A stretch of 46,212 nt of DNA from Paenibacillus dendritiformis (GCF_015845845.1 NZ_LDIG01000204.1:1-46212); one strand, 5' to 3'. Counted from the first letter of the stretch, positions 1-9,180 are shown. The notes: generated by a model from the letters alone, not told the origin. Translations and numbers: made by a program.

Positions 1-687
1 GGCGAAACGATGCTGGATCTGCTGCCGGGTAGGAAACTGGAGGAATTGCGTGCCTATGCCCAGGCGCATCCCGACTTCCTTCGGCTGAATCCCAAAGCAG
101 TGGTCATGGATTTGGCCCAGGCTTACCATACCTGGATCAGCGAGTGTTTCCCGAATGCGATTCGCATCGCAGATCGCTTTCATGTCCACGGTTATGTAAT
201 CGAAAGCGTGCAAGAAGTTCGAAAAACGGTTCAGCATACCTTATCGCCGCGAGCGCGAGCGTATTTGAAAGCGAACCATCGTTTGCTGAATCCTCCAGCG
301 GAATCGCTGAGTGAAGAAAGCAGAAAACGACTGGAAACGCTACTGAATTATTCTTCGCTTCTGCGCAGCGTGTGGGAGTGGAAAGAAGCCTTCACAACTT
401 GGTATGACCGCTCGCCCAGCTATGCTGTTGCCCGACTCGGATTTGAGCGTTGGTGCGAGCAAGGCGATCAGATCGACCATGCAACGGTACGCAGCACGCT
501 GGGGACGATGCGAAATTGGAAAGAGGAAATCGTGAATTATCATCAATGTCGCTGGACAAACGCGACCGTAGAAGGCCGTCATAATCGCATTAAAGCGTTT
601 CAACGTCGCCATTACTTTATGCGAAATCCCAATCGTTATAAAGCAGGTATTCTTATCGAATGCAACCGTCACCGGTTGATATGCTGA
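1..687 (+). CDS. ISL3-family transposase, C-terminal part (5' end outside window)
   Basis: The reading frame is open from the first base of the window, so the start lies upstream. The visible ~228 residues carry the C-terminal half of a DDE transposase of the ISL3 group: VVMDLAQAYHTWISECFPNA, the DRFHVHGYV segment, and the terminal NATVEGRHNRIKAFQRRHYF block with the final catalytic Glu. The product would cut and join the ends of its own element. The stop is followed within 30 bp by the element's terminal inverted repeat, so the 3' end is intact. Whether the whole element is active cannot be judged here. Confidence 0.9.
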   Translation, partial: GETMLDLLPGRKLEELRAYAQAHPDFLRLNPKAVVMDLAQAYHTWISECFPNAIRIADRFHVHGYVIESVQEVRKTVQHTLSPRARAYLKANHRLLNPPAESLSEESRKRLETLLNYSSLLRSVWEWKEAFTTWYDRSPSYAVARLGFERWCEQGDQIDHATVRSTLGTMRNWKEEIVNYHQCRWTNATVEGRHNRIKAFQRRHYFMRNPNRYKAGILIECNRHRLIC

Positions 688-697
688 TAGTCAAGCA

Positions 698-716
698 CTG
701 ATTTTGAGATTGAGCC
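698..716 (-). repeat. terminal inverted repeat of the ISL3-type element
   Basis: On the minus strand this reads GGCTCAATCTCAAAATCAG. It is placed 11 bp after the transposase stop codon and exactly at the point where integrase coding sequence resumes. The left copy is not in the window, so the assignment rests on the family-like GGCTC start and the junction position. Confidence 0.65.
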
Positions 717-1293
717 TTAAAATGGAATGATTTAAACTTTAATACCAATCAAATACGAATTACCAAAACGCTCTATAACGAAAAAAACAACATGAAGCTC
801 TACGAACTTGTTACGCCGAAAACCAAAGGTTCCATACGCACCATCGATATAGATGAAAGCGTAATGAAATTACTTAAGGAGTTTCAGGAACGGCAAAATA
901 AAATCATGGCCGAGGCCAAAAAGCTGACCCCTGATTTTCATGATGCAAACTTCGTATTCTGCCGAGAAAAAAGGATACCCATTCGTTCAGAAGAACGTCT
1001 TAATACGGATGGAAAGGCTGCTTAAAAAGACGTCTATAAAAAAAGAAGCTACACCTCACATCTTTCGGCATACACACATCAGTATGCTTGCAGAAGCTGG
1101 AGTTGATCTAAAAACGATTATGCAGCGGGTCGGTCACGATAATCCAGACACCACATTAAGAATTTATACCCACGTAACGGAGAAAATGAGAAAAGACGCG
1201 AATGAGAGAATTCGAATACACTTCGCCGATATTTTGAACTTCAATTTCAACAATATCGATTCCGCACCTGATCCGATTTTGCGAGAAATGTGA
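717..1293 (+). pseudogene. int: tyrosine recombinase (integrase) remnant, IS-interrupted and frameshifted
   Basis: The first codons after the IS read LKWNDLNFNTNQIRITKTLY and continue as NNMKLYELVTPKTKGSIRTI, the start of the catalytic domain of Tn916/phage-type integrases. The frame shifts by one base in the A6 run at 967-972; the downstream frame then gives GYPFVQKN, HIFRHTHISMLAEAGVDLKT and the VGHDNPDTTLRIYTHV box with the catalytic Tyr. The N-terminal part lies beyond the IS, off the window. Role when intact: site-specific integration of a prophage or ICE. It ends only 21 bp before the groEL terminator, so an old attachment site probably lay beside groEL. The break makes it inactive; an error in the A run is a less likely alternative. 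Confidence 0.85.
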
Positions 1294-1313
1294 TTTTTTC
1301 GTGATTTTATTGA

Positions 1314-1339
1314 AGAAGGCTCCCTTTCGGGAGCCTTCT
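1314..1339 (-). terminator. groEL transcription terminator
   Basis: A perfect 11-bp stem (AGAAGGCTCCC / GGGAGCCTTCT) with a four-base loop lies 34 bp past the groEL stop. The tail read on the minus strand is only moderately U-rich, so efficiency is uncertain. It may serve both strands because the integrase remnant ends from the other side. Confidence 0.7.
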
Positions 1340-1373
1340 ATCATGCGGTATTACAGGGTTTTTAATCCCCTTA

Positions 1374-3092
<1,719 letters not shown>

Positions 3093-3123
3093 CTATGTTG
3101 GTAAGGCTGTTCCGCCGGGCCGA

Positions 3124-3405
3124 TTAGCCGATTACGGCGTGAACGTCGCTTTCTTTCATAATCAAATACTCTTTGCCTTCATACTTCACTTCAGTGCCGG
3201 CATATTTGGAGAAAATAACGCGGTCTCCTTCTTTCAGATCGAGCGGCACACGTTGACCGTCTTTCCATACCCCGTTACCTACCGCGACAACCTTGCCTTC
3301 TTGCGGCTTCTCCTTCGCCGTATCCGGCAGAACGATACCGAAAGCTGTAGTTTCTTCCTTCGCGATTGGTTCGATCAATACGCGCTCACCTAATGGTTTG
3401 ATCAT
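3124..3405 (-). CDS. groES: co-chaperonin GroES (Hsp10)
   Basis: Caps the GroEL ring. The 93-residue protein begins [13 protein letters not shown] and has the mobile-loop segment [20 protein letters not shown] and the roof/core signature [27 protein letters not shown] stands just upstream of the ATG. First gene of the operon, with a leader of about 135 nt that contains CIRCE. Confidence 0.99.
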   Translation of the reverse strand: MIKPLGERVLIEPIAKEETTAFGIVLPDTAKEKPQEGKVVAVGNGVWKDGQRVPLDLKEGDRVIFSKYAGTEVKYEGKEYLIMKESDVHAVIG

Positions 3406-3507
3406 GAAAAATAGCCTCCTTTGAACAAGAGTTTATAAGGTGAAGAATTCTCCGGCGCCTGAGACAGACAGCGGTAGAATCCTCAAAAACGAAGCATTCG
3501 CCCGGTG

Positions 3508-3534
3508 TTAGCACTCGACGATGCTTAGTGCTAA
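3508..3534. promoter_or_regulatory. CIRCE operator (HrcA binding site)
   Basis: The inverted repeat TTAGCACTC-N9-TAGTGCTAA has the family spacing and arms. One base departs from the consensus GAGTGCTAA arm, leaving 8 of 9 pairs. It lies immediately downstream of the predicted start of groESL transcription. By family knowledge the HrcA repressor binds here and releases the operon on heat or folding stress. Confidence 0.95.
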
Positions 3535-3546
3535 TAACCAATTCCT

Positions 3547-3575
3547 ATGATACTGATTTTGGGTTTACATTGCAA
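3547..3575 (-). promoter_or_regulatory. SigA-type promoter of groESL
   Basis: Minus strand: -35 TTGCAA (3570-3575), a 17-bp spacer and -10 TATCAT (3547-3552). The start would fall near 3540, so CIRCE occupies the first bases of the transcript, the usual Bacillales arrangement. Confidence 0.85.
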
Positions 3576-3705
3576 GAGGGTTTCGCGTGAAAAAATTATT
3601 TTTCCGATCCGGCGCTCCGCAAGCACACCTTACCCATTTTATCCAAAAAGGCTCATAACATTCCACCCCGCCGCGCCCCGCGCGCCTGAATTCGCCCCCG
3701 GGCGC

Positions 3706-3758
3706 AAAAAATGCAGGCACAACAAGATGAACGCTCATGCGAACCTGTTATACCTGCA
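3706..3758 (-). terminator. terminator after tatC
   Basis: Minus strand: a long imperfect hairpin closed by TGCAGG/CCTGCA with an inner wobble-rich stem, followed by T6. It lies 15 bp past the tatC stop and separates the tat operon from groESL. Confidence 0.75.
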
Positions 3759-3773
3759 CAACTGACTTCATGA

Positions 3774-4556
3774 TTAGACCGCCGTCGTATCCGCGCCTTC
3801 TCCGAATTCCTTCTCCCAGGCCTCTTGCTCCAGCAGCTGCTTCCGGTAGACGATCGAGGACATGAACACGCTGATCTCATATAAAATGAGGAGCGGTATC
3901 GCCACGAGCAAATCCGAGACAATATCCGGGGGCGACAGCATCGTCCCGAGCAAGATCAGGACAAAGTACGCCACCCGCCGCATTTTCCGCAATCTCAGCG
4001 GGTTCAACAGCCGGATCCGGGTCAGGAACATAATGACGATCGGCAGCTCGAAGAGCAGCGAAATCGGGACCAGCAGATTGAACATGAACGAAAAATACTG
4101 CGTGATGCCGTACGTCTCGGTCAAGTTCATATGCTTGTTAATGCCCGACGTAAAAGAAAACGCCATCGGAAAGACGACGAAATAGGCGAAGGACAGCCCT
4201 AGCAAAAACAGCACAAATACAAAAGGGACGTACCGGAGGGCAGCACGCCGTTCTATTTCCCGGAGGCCGGGGCTGACAAAAGCCCACAGCTGGTACATCG
4301 CAAACGGAAGCGTTACAGCCAATGCAATAATGAAGGCGAACTTCATATATATCCCGATCCCGTCCCATAGCGAGAAGCCGTGAAGCGGCATCTGATTGGC
4401 CGGCTCCGTATTGCGCAAATATTCGTAAATCGGATCAGCGGCGAGGAATCCCGCCACCAAGCCAATGACGAGGACGATGATGATATAGACGACACGTTTG
4501 CGAAGCTCCGTAATATGCTCGACCAGTGTCATTTGTTCTTCCGTTACCTTCGACAT
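3774..4556 (-). CDS. tatC: twin-arginine translocase subunit TatC
   Basis: Membrane core of the Tat pathway, which exports folded proteins with twin-arginine signal peptides; TatC binds the signal. The 260-residue protein starts MSKVTEEQMTLVEHITELRKR, the conserved cytoplasmic N-terminus with the HxxELR motif. It has about six hydrophobic segments and the conserved FVSPGLREIERR loop after TM2. GGTGAGGC precedes the start. It follows tatA by 69 bp and is co-transcribed with it. In B. subtilis the equivalent pair beside groESL is tatAy-tatCy; which Tat pair this is by substrate cannot be told from sequence. Confidence 0.97.
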   Translation of the reverse strand: MSKVTEEQMTLVEHITELRKRVVYIIIVLVIGLVAGFLAADPIYEYLRNTEPANQMPLHGFSLWDGIGIYMKFAFIIALAVTLPFAMYQLWAFVSPGLREIERRAALRYVPFVFVLFLLGLSFAYFVVFPMAFSFTSGINKHMNLTETYGITQYFSFMFNLLVPISLLFELPIVIMFLTRIRLLNPLRLRKMRRVAYFVLILLGTMLSPPDIVSDLLVAIPLLILYEISVFMSSIVYRKQLLEQEAWEKEFGEGADTTAV

Positions 4557-4625
4557 GCCTCACCAACCTGTTCCTTCCATGGTAAAAGCGGGGCCGCCCC
4601 GCTGAACATAACAGACAACGTCTTG

Positions 4626-4898
4626 TTACTCAGGGAGGCGGCGCTGATTGGCGCTGTTCGCTTCGCCGGACGCCTTGGCCGGCTCCTGGCCAGCAGGTTC
4701 GACGTCCACCGTCTGAATTTCTTGGCGGGCAGGCTTCGCGCTCGGCTCATCCCCCATAATATCGCGAGCCCCTTCCTTGAATTCCCGCAGGGTGCGGCCG
4801 AAGGCCCGTCCCAATTCAGGCAGCTTATTCGGTCCGAACAATAATAGCGCAATGACCAAGAGCAGAAGTATTCCCGAGACGCCAATGCCGTTGAACAT
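4626..4898 (-). CDS. tatA: Tat translocase subunit TatA
   Basis: Pore-forming partner of TatC. The 90-residue protein has a short N-terminal transmembrane helix (about residues 6-21), the FG hinge in LLLFGPNKLPELGRAFG, an amphipathic helix (TLREFKEGAR) and an acidic polar tail. AAGGAGA lies upstream. First gene of the tatA-tatC operon. Bacillales commonly use a bifunctional TatA with no TatB, and none is seen here. Confidence 0.96.
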   Translation of the reverse strand: MFNGIGVSGILLLLVIALLLFGPNKLPELGRAFGRTLREFKEGARDIMGDEPSAKPARQEIQTVDVEPAGQEPAKASGEANSANQRRLPE

Positions 4899-4955
4899 AG
4901 CGAAAATATCTCCTTTCTGCAGATCCTAGAATAGAGTGCTTGTGAACTACATCAT

Positions 4956-4983
4956 ATCATATGCGCCATCCGTAATATACCAA
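4956..4983 (-). promoter_or_regulatory. putative SigA promoter of tatA-tatC
   Basis: Minus strand: -35 TTGGTA (4978-4983), a 16-bp spacer and -10 TATGAT (4956-4961), about 58 bp upstream of the tatA start. A second overlapping TATGAT at 4951-4956 has poor spacing. Confidence 0.5.
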
Positions 4984-5011
4984 ATAATCTGTAACAATAT
5001 TATGAAGGGTT

Positions 5012-5503
5012 CTATTCCGCTCCCTTATGATCCCCGTTCAGCACGGCGAGCGCATGCGGAATCTGATCCATAATCGGCAGCAGATTCTCATGCACGCCCT
5101 TCGGGTCTCCAGGCAGATTAATGATAAGCGTCTGCCCCCTTACCCCGCACACGCCGCGGTTCAGCATCGCCCGGCGCTGCTTCTGCATCGAGGCGAAGCG
5201 CATCGCTTCCGCCATGCCCGGCACCAGCCGATCGACGACCTTGAGCGTCGCCTCCGGCGTCACGTCCCGCTCCGCCATGCCGATACCGCCTGTCGTAATA
5301 ATCAAGTGGGCCTGAAAATAATCGGCCATCTCGATAAGCGACGCGGAGATCTCATTCATCTCATCCGGCACAATCCGGTATTCCACAATCTCACCATGGA
5401 GTTCTTCTTCGACGAGTTCCCGAATGACCTGGGCGCTCGTATCCTCGCGCTCTCCCCGGGATCCTTTGTCGCTCGCCGTCAATATTGCTACTTTCCAGCG
5501 CAT
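5012..5503 (-). CDS. MogA/MoaB-family molybdenum cofactor protein
   Basis: A 163-residue single-domain protein of the MoCF-biosynthesis fold. It shows the molybdopterin-binding signature TTGGIGMAERDVTPEAT, the N-terminal KVAILTASDKGSRG strand-loop and the C-terminal LIINLPGDPKGV loop. Expected role: adenylation of molybdopterin before molybdate insertion (MogA), although MoaB homologs look very similar and the split cannot be made from motifs. AGGAGGAG precedes the start. It lies 110 bp downstream of the folate gene, probably in the same transcript. B. subtilis has moaC near here, so a cofactor gene at this locus is not surprising. Confidence 0.9.
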   Translation of the reverse strand: MRWKVAILTASDKGSRGEREDTSAQVIRELVEEELHGEIVEYRIVPDEMNEISASLIEMADYFQAHLIITTGGIGMAERDVTPEATLKVVDRLVPGMAEAMRFASMQKQRRAMLNRGVCGVRGQTLIINLPGDPKGVHENLLPIMDQIPHALAVLNGDHKGAE

Positions 5504-5613
5504 CAGGTCTCCTCCTCCCGCCTAGCCGGCAACAACCGGCCTTCTTCAATATATTGGCATGCGCAGGAAGGACGTCCATCCTTCTTCCGCATGCGATGTC
5601 ATCCTATCCACAC

Positions 5614-6300
5614 TTACTCGCGGCCGCCGTTCTCCCCGGTTAGCGGCAGCTCTGCGCCGGCTGCGCAAGCGATGATCTCATCCTCGGTAATCAGCCACTC
5701 GACGGCGATATCATGCGCTTCCATCGGCACGCGCTCCGCCAGCTGCCACGCATAGATGCAAGCCAGCCGCACGGCCCGATCGCCGCGTCTGCGCTCAAGC
5801 GGCGCGCGGTCCAGCGCCTCCAGATAGGCGTGCCAGAACCGGTCATAATATCCTGCGCCCAGCCCGAGCCGTCCGCCCTGCCGATCGTAGGCGATGCCGG
5901 GAACGAAAATCGCGTCCAGCCTGTCCCAATGCTCCGGATCGAGCCGCTCTGCCTCGGGACCCGGCTCCTGCAGGCCGAAGGTCCCCGTCGTAAATGCCGT
6001 ATGCTCTGTCCACGGGTGCAGCGACATCGTCCGCGAAGCTGCGTCCGTGCGCGGAAGATAGACGACATCGCCCCTCTTCCGGCAATCAAGCAGCAAGGCG
6101 GTAATATCCAGCTCATTGCCAAACGGAAAATAGGCGCACAAATGCAAGGGACGGCCATGCCGCTCTCGCAGCGCTTTCAAGAATGGGTAAGCCCGCCGGC
6201 ATACGGCTTCGCTGCTGGCCTCCCGCTCCTGCGGGGCGACCGCCTGCCTGCGCGCCTTATATTGCAGACGAAGCATTCGCTTCTCCTCCGCTGCCGTCAA
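5614..6300 (-). CDS. 5-formyltetrahydrofolate cyclo-ligase
   Basis: Converts 5-formyl-THF to 5,10-methenyl-THF with ATP, recycling an inhibitory folate. The 228-residue protein has the basic N-terminal MLRLQYKARRQAV segment, the YFPFGNELDI substrate loop and the signature VPGIAYDRQGGRLGLGAGYYDRF. Its length is slightly above the usual ~190 because of a C-terminal extension of low complexity. It reads toward the MogA/MoaB gene. The start has a purine-rich AAAGGGGCGGGAACG upstream rather than a strong SD. Confidence 0.95.
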   Translation of the reverse strand: MTAAEEKRMLRLQYKARRQAVAPQEREASSEAVCRRAYPFLKALRERHGRPLHLCAYFPFGNELDITALLLDCRKRGDVVYLPRTDAASRTMSLHPWTEHTAFTTGTFGLQEPGPEAERLDPEHWDRLDAIFVPGIAYDRQGGRLGLGAGYYDRFWHAYLEALDRAPLERRRGDRAVRLACIYAWQLAERVPMEAHDIAVEWLITEDEIIACAAGAELPLTGENGGRE

Positions 6301-6594
6301 CGTTCCCGCCCCTTTCTATTTCGGCCCTGAAGATGTATCGGAATTCCGCAGGGCAATCTATATGATATGTACTTAATTTTCATTCATTTTTCATTATTTT
6401 CAACCTTAGTTTACCATCCTTCCCCCGTTAGCGCCACCATCCGGCCCATTTTTGCGCGGCAAACCGATGCCGCATGTTCTCCGCGATTCATATACGCGAA
6501 TAGAACGATAACTCAACCAATTCGAAAACCCCTGCGCAGCGCGCAGAGGGAGGACTCGCGATGCTCGGTTATTCCTAATCAAGCACGCCCTTAT
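6301..6594. other. intergenic region with terminator; no gene seen
   Basis: About 294 bp between the folate gene and the SEDS gene. It holds the terminator at 6525-6549 and an AT-rich block (about 6355-6420) in which a promoter for the folate gene would be expected. A TATCAT-like -10 is present but no convincing -35, so no promoter is called. No plausible small ORF was found. Confidence 0.5.
6525..6549 (-). terminator. terminator after the SEDS gene
   Basis: Minus strand: CCTCTGCGC-GCT-GCGCAGGGG (one G-U pair) followed by TTTT. It lies 46 bp past the stop of the SEDS gene and separates it from the folate gene. Confidence 0.7.
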
Positions 6595-7743
6595 TTATCT
6601 CACATTGCCGCCAGTGTCTGCCGCCATGGCGATGTCGTCCTTATGAACATGGACGCTCAGCACCAATCCGATGGACAGCATATTCGCCAGCAAGGAGCTG
6701 CCCCCGTAACTGATGAACGGAAGCGATATGCCGGTCAACGGCATCAGGCCGATATGCATGCCGATGTTGACGAAGATTTGAAACAGCAGCATGCCGGCCA
6801 ACCCGACAACGAGATAGGATCCCGCCAGATCCCGGCTCTCCCGCGCGATAAACAGCATGCGGAAAATAAGCAAATAAAATAAAAGCAGCAGAACCGAGGA
6901 GCCGATAAATCCGAATTTCTCGCCAATGACCACGTAAATGGAATCCGAATACGCGTACGGAATGTAACCGCGATCGACGTAGAAGCCGGAATTCCCGCTC
7001 ATTTGACCCGATCCGATCGCGTTCATGGCGTTATTGACATGCCACGATTTATCAGGATCGAGGCCGGGTTCAAGAAACGTCTCGATTCTCGACAATTGAT
7101 GGGGCTTCAACAGGTTGGCCAGGATGTCATAATTCGCAAAATACAGCCAGCAGACGCCCCCGACCGGCAAGGCCATCGACGCCAGCAGCAGCATATGCAA
7201 GAGGCGAATATTCCCCATCCACAGCATGACGGGCAGGACGGCGGCGAACACGAGCGCCGTGCCCAAATCCGGCTGCTTCATCACGATGAAGGCCGGAACG
7301 AGGAACACGGCGCCAGTCGGCAGCAAATCCTGAAGGAACCGGAGCTTGTTGCCGGATCGCTTTTGCAGCAGATTGCAGGTGACAAGCACGGTAGCGATTT
7401 TAACCAGTTCAGAGGGCTGAAGCTGGAAGCCTCCGATTCTTATCCAGCGTACCGCTCCGTTAATATTTTCTCCGGTGAACATCACGAAGAGAAGCAGGGC
7501 AAGTCCGATTCCATATAAAATATAAGCGGCTGCGCCTGTGAAAATCGAGTAGTCGAGCAACGCGATCAGCAGCATGGGGAGAAGGAAGAGAACGAAAAAG
7601 ACAATGCTGTACATGTACAAGCCGTCGAGATTCGTGCCGGAAGTGGCTTGATCCACGGCTACCGTCCCTAGAATCATCAGACCGAGCAGCACAAGGAGCG
7701 TCGGTTTGTCCAATTTTTTCAGCTTGCGAATATAAAACATCAT
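6595..7743 (-). CDS. SEDS-family peptidoglycan glycosyltransferase (RodA/FtsW/SpoVE)
   Basis: A 382-residue polytopic membrane protein with about ten hydrophobic segments. SEDS proteins polymerise lipid II into glycan strands together with a class B PBP. Visible markers are IRIGGFQLQPSELVK in the middle, the extracytoplasmic loop with WHVNNAMNAIGSGQMSG, the acidic loop YSDSIYVVIGEKFGFIG (normally HTDFIFAVIGEE; the Asp is kept) and the C-terminal MPLTGISLPFISYGGSSLLANM. The start is placed at the ATG after AGAGGT; an upstream in-frame ATG would overlap the previous gene. It follows the deleted FtsW by 40 bp. Whether it serves elongation, division or sporulation is not shown by sequence. Confidence 0.92.
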   Translation of the reverse strand: MMFYIRKLKKLDKPTLLVLLGLMILGTVAVDQATSGTNLDGLYMYSIVFFVLFLLPMLLIALLDYSIFTGAAAYILYGIGLALLLFVMFTGENINGAVRWIRIGGFQLQPSELVKIATVLVTCNLLQKRSGNKLRFLQDLLPTGAVFLVPAFIVMKQPDLGTALVFAAVLPVMLWMGNIRLLHMLLLASMALPVGGVCWLYFANYDILANLLKPHQLSRIETFLEPGLDPDKSWHVNNAMNAIGSGQMSGNSGFYVDRGYIPYAYSDSIYVVIGEKFGFIGSSVLLLLFYLLIFRMLFIARESRDLAGSYLVVGLAGMLLFQIFVNIGMHIGLMPLTGISLPFISYGGSSLLANMLSIGLVLSVHVHKDDIAMAADTGGNVR

Positions 7744-7783
7744 GTGAGTACCTCTAGTTCGCAGATTGTGTAAGAAGGCTTGC

Positions 7784-8455
7784 CTATTCGCGCTGTCTCC
7801 GATCATTATCGCGCGAAATATTTAACAGAATGCCGGTGCTGGCCATGCATAACAAGAGAGAAGAGCCTCCATAGCTGATGAACGGAAGCGGTACGCCCTT
7901 GATCGGCATCGCCCCGGTTACCGCCCCCAGGTTGAACGCGAATTGGGCAAATATCATCGTAATGATGCCGGTTCCGAGCATAATCCCGAAGGGCTCATCG
8001 CTGCGGAGGGCTGCCATAAGGCCCCGCCAAAAGAAAAGAAAAAAACAAAATAAAAGCAGTAATCCGCCCACAAAACCGAATTCTTCTCCGATGACGGCAA
8101 AAATAAAATCGGTGTGCGCTTCCGGCAAATAGAAAAGCTTCTGCACGCTCTGGCCGTAACCCGTTCCGGTCATCCCCCCGTGAGCCAGCGCGATCAAAGA
8201 CTGAATCAATTGATAGCCGGCCCCTTGCGCGGCCTTGCTCCATTTGCGAAACGGAATATTCATGAACACGAACATAGCGACAAGACCGATGAGAGCGAAC
8301 ATGATTTGCTTCGACGCATAATAGGACGGATTCTCATATTTCAGGCTGACCACGGCCGAGCTTGCGCTGTATATCATCGCCAATCCGAACATGACCAGCA
8401 GCAAGGTCACAAAAAGCAGCAAAAAATCCGGCCGGCCTTTGATCGTTTGCTTCAA
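7784..8455 (-). CDS. ftsW: FtsW/SpoVE-like SEDS protein with a large internal deletion
   Basis: The N-terminal 74 residues (GRPDFLLLFVTLLLVMFGLA ... FMNIPFRKWSK, two TM helices) and the C-terminal 149 residues (GAGYQLIQSLIALAHGGMTG, LPEAHTDFIFAVIGEEFGFV, PLPFISYGGSSLLLCM) are typical FtsW. The roughly 150 residues that normally lie between them are absent and the join is in frame near base 8233. The protein is 223 residues against about 370-400. The loop Asp (D116, HTDFIF) that is essential in family members is kept, but about half of the helix bundle is missing. It starts at TTG with GAGGTGAG upstream. It is probably not a working polymerase: either a recent in-frame deletion or an assembly collapse. 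Confidence 0.85.
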   Translation of the reverse strand: MKQTIKGRPDFLLLFVTLLLVMFGLAMIYSASSAVVSLKYENPSYYASKQIMFALIGLVAMFVFMNIPFRKWSKAAQGAGYQLIQSLIALAHGGMTGTGYGQSVQKLFYLPEAHTDFIFAVIGEEFGFVGGLLLLFCFFLFFWRGLMAALRSDEPFGIMLGTGIITMIFAQFAFNLGAVTGAMPIKGVPLPFISYGGSSLLLCMASTGILLNISRDNDRRQRE

Positions 8456-8598
8456 ATGAACTCACCTCTTGCATCCCGCAAAATTAAACCGTGAAAATGA
8501 TTGACGCTTCGCCCCGCGCCGCTCCCGCGACACTACTTCAGTGTATTGACTCCTCCCCCAAAAGAGGTTATGAAAAGGTTAAAGTTGTTCTCTGGAGG

Positions 8599-8632
8599 TT
8601 GACAACATCCGAAGCCGGTGTTAAGGTTGACA
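8599..8632 (+). promoter_or_regulatory. candidate promoter region of the mgtE leader
   Basis: Two TTGACA hexamers occur at 8599-8604 and 8627-8632, just before the M-box. With a 17-bp spacer the first gives TAAGGT as -10, and transcription would start near 8634, the right place for the riboswitch. The -10 is weak, so only the region is called. Confidence 0.4.
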
Positions 8633-8639
8633 ATGTCAT

Positions 8640-8800
8640 AAAGACCTTGTTAGGTGAGGCTCCTATGCAAACATAGGCCACTGCCCAGAAATATCGAAAG
8701 ATGCCCATGGGTAGAACAGGAATTGCCGGATTAAGGCTTTTCTTAACGTGGCTAAGAGAAGAAGGCTTCTCTTTACGTTGCATAGTGCTAAAACTCAACT
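8640..8800 (+). promoter_or_regulatory. M-box (ykoK) magnesium riboswitch
   Basis: The sequence has the conserved M-box core in order: GTTAGGTGAGGCTCCTATG, then ACATAGGCCACTGCCCAGAA, GATGCCCATGGGTAGAACAG, and the closing CATAGTGCTAAAACTC. This is the Mg2+-sensing RNA of Bacillales mgtE leaders. At high Mg2+ it folds compactly and allows the downstream terminator to form. It is followed 40 nt later by a terminator (8839-8866), and mgtE lies downstream, fitting the known role. Confidence 0.93.
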
Positions 8801-8838
8801 AGGGGGCGCAGGAATGTTATATTTGCGTGCATTCATCG

Positions 8839-8866
8839 AACCCTCTAGGACTCCTGGAGGGTTTTT
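8839..8866 (+). terminator. M-box expression-platform terminator
   Basis: AACCCTCTAG-GACT-CCTGGAGGGTT followed by T5: a 10-11-bp stem with one G-U pair and a clear U tract. It lies about 40 nt after the M-box core, the expected off switch at high Mg2+. Confidence 0.88.
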
Positions 8867-8897
8867 ATTTTATTCTGCAAAGGGGGGAGAACACTCA

Positions 8898-9035
8898 ATG
8901 GATAGTAGTTCCAGTATTCCGTCATCGAATCAAGTTCATAATCTTGTGAAGAGGGAGAACGAGGTTCTCTTTACCCTTAACTGTGATTCATACTGTATTC
9001 ATCACGCTGTCCGCTATGGGGGCAGGTGTATTTAA
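8898..9035 (+). CDS. possible leader peptide ORF (45 aa) between M-box and mgtE
   Basis: The ORF starts at ATG with AGGGGGGAG eight bases upstream and encodes MDSSSSIPSSNQVHNLVKRE and on to YGGRCI. It lies between the two terminators of the mgtE leader. The product has four Ser in a row near the start and three Cys, and matches no family I recognise. A hairpin GAGAAC-GAG-GTTCTC (8955-8980 area) falls inside it. It could be a translated attenuator sensor, a remnant, or chance. The strong RBS and position are the only support. Confidence 0.4.
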   Translation: MDSSSSIPSSNQVHNLVKRENEVLFTLNCDSYCIHHAVRYGGRCI

Positions 9036-9080
9036 GTATGCGTAGATGTAAGCAGTGAGCGTAATGAGAACAGGAACTAC

Positions 9081-9112
9081 AAGCTCTTCCTAAGCGCAGG
9101 GAGAGCTTTTTT
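9081..9112 (+). terminator. second terminator in the mgtE leader
   Basis: AAGCTCTTCC-TAAGCGCA-GGGAGAGCTT followed by a T run: a 10-bp stem with one G-U pair and a U tail. It stands 46 nt after the small ORF and 68 nt before the mgtE start, so read-through past the M-box would meet a second intrinsic stop. Confidence 0.8.
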
Positions 9113-9180
9113 GTGTCTGTTTCACGAATCGAGAGTAAGCGACAAGACGCGAAAGGATGTTTGCGATAGGAGGAATAAAC

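Larger units (their letters stand above)
1..716 (+). mobile_element. ISL3-type insertion sequence, right end
   Basis: The element contains the transposase above and ends at base 716, where the sequence read inward is GGCTCAATCTCAAAATCAG, a GGCTC-type terminus typical of ISL3 elements. From 717 the sequence reads directly as an integrase (L-K-W-N-D), so the junction is sharp. The first eight bases after the junction, TTAAAATG, would be the target duplication if the family's usual 8-bp duplication applies; the other copy lies outside the window. Confidence 0.8.

Noticed and set aside
967-972. programmed ribosomal frameshift in the integrase A6 run
   Set aside because: The gene is also cut by an IS and no stimulatory structure or known frameshift use in this integrase type is evident; simple decay is likelier.
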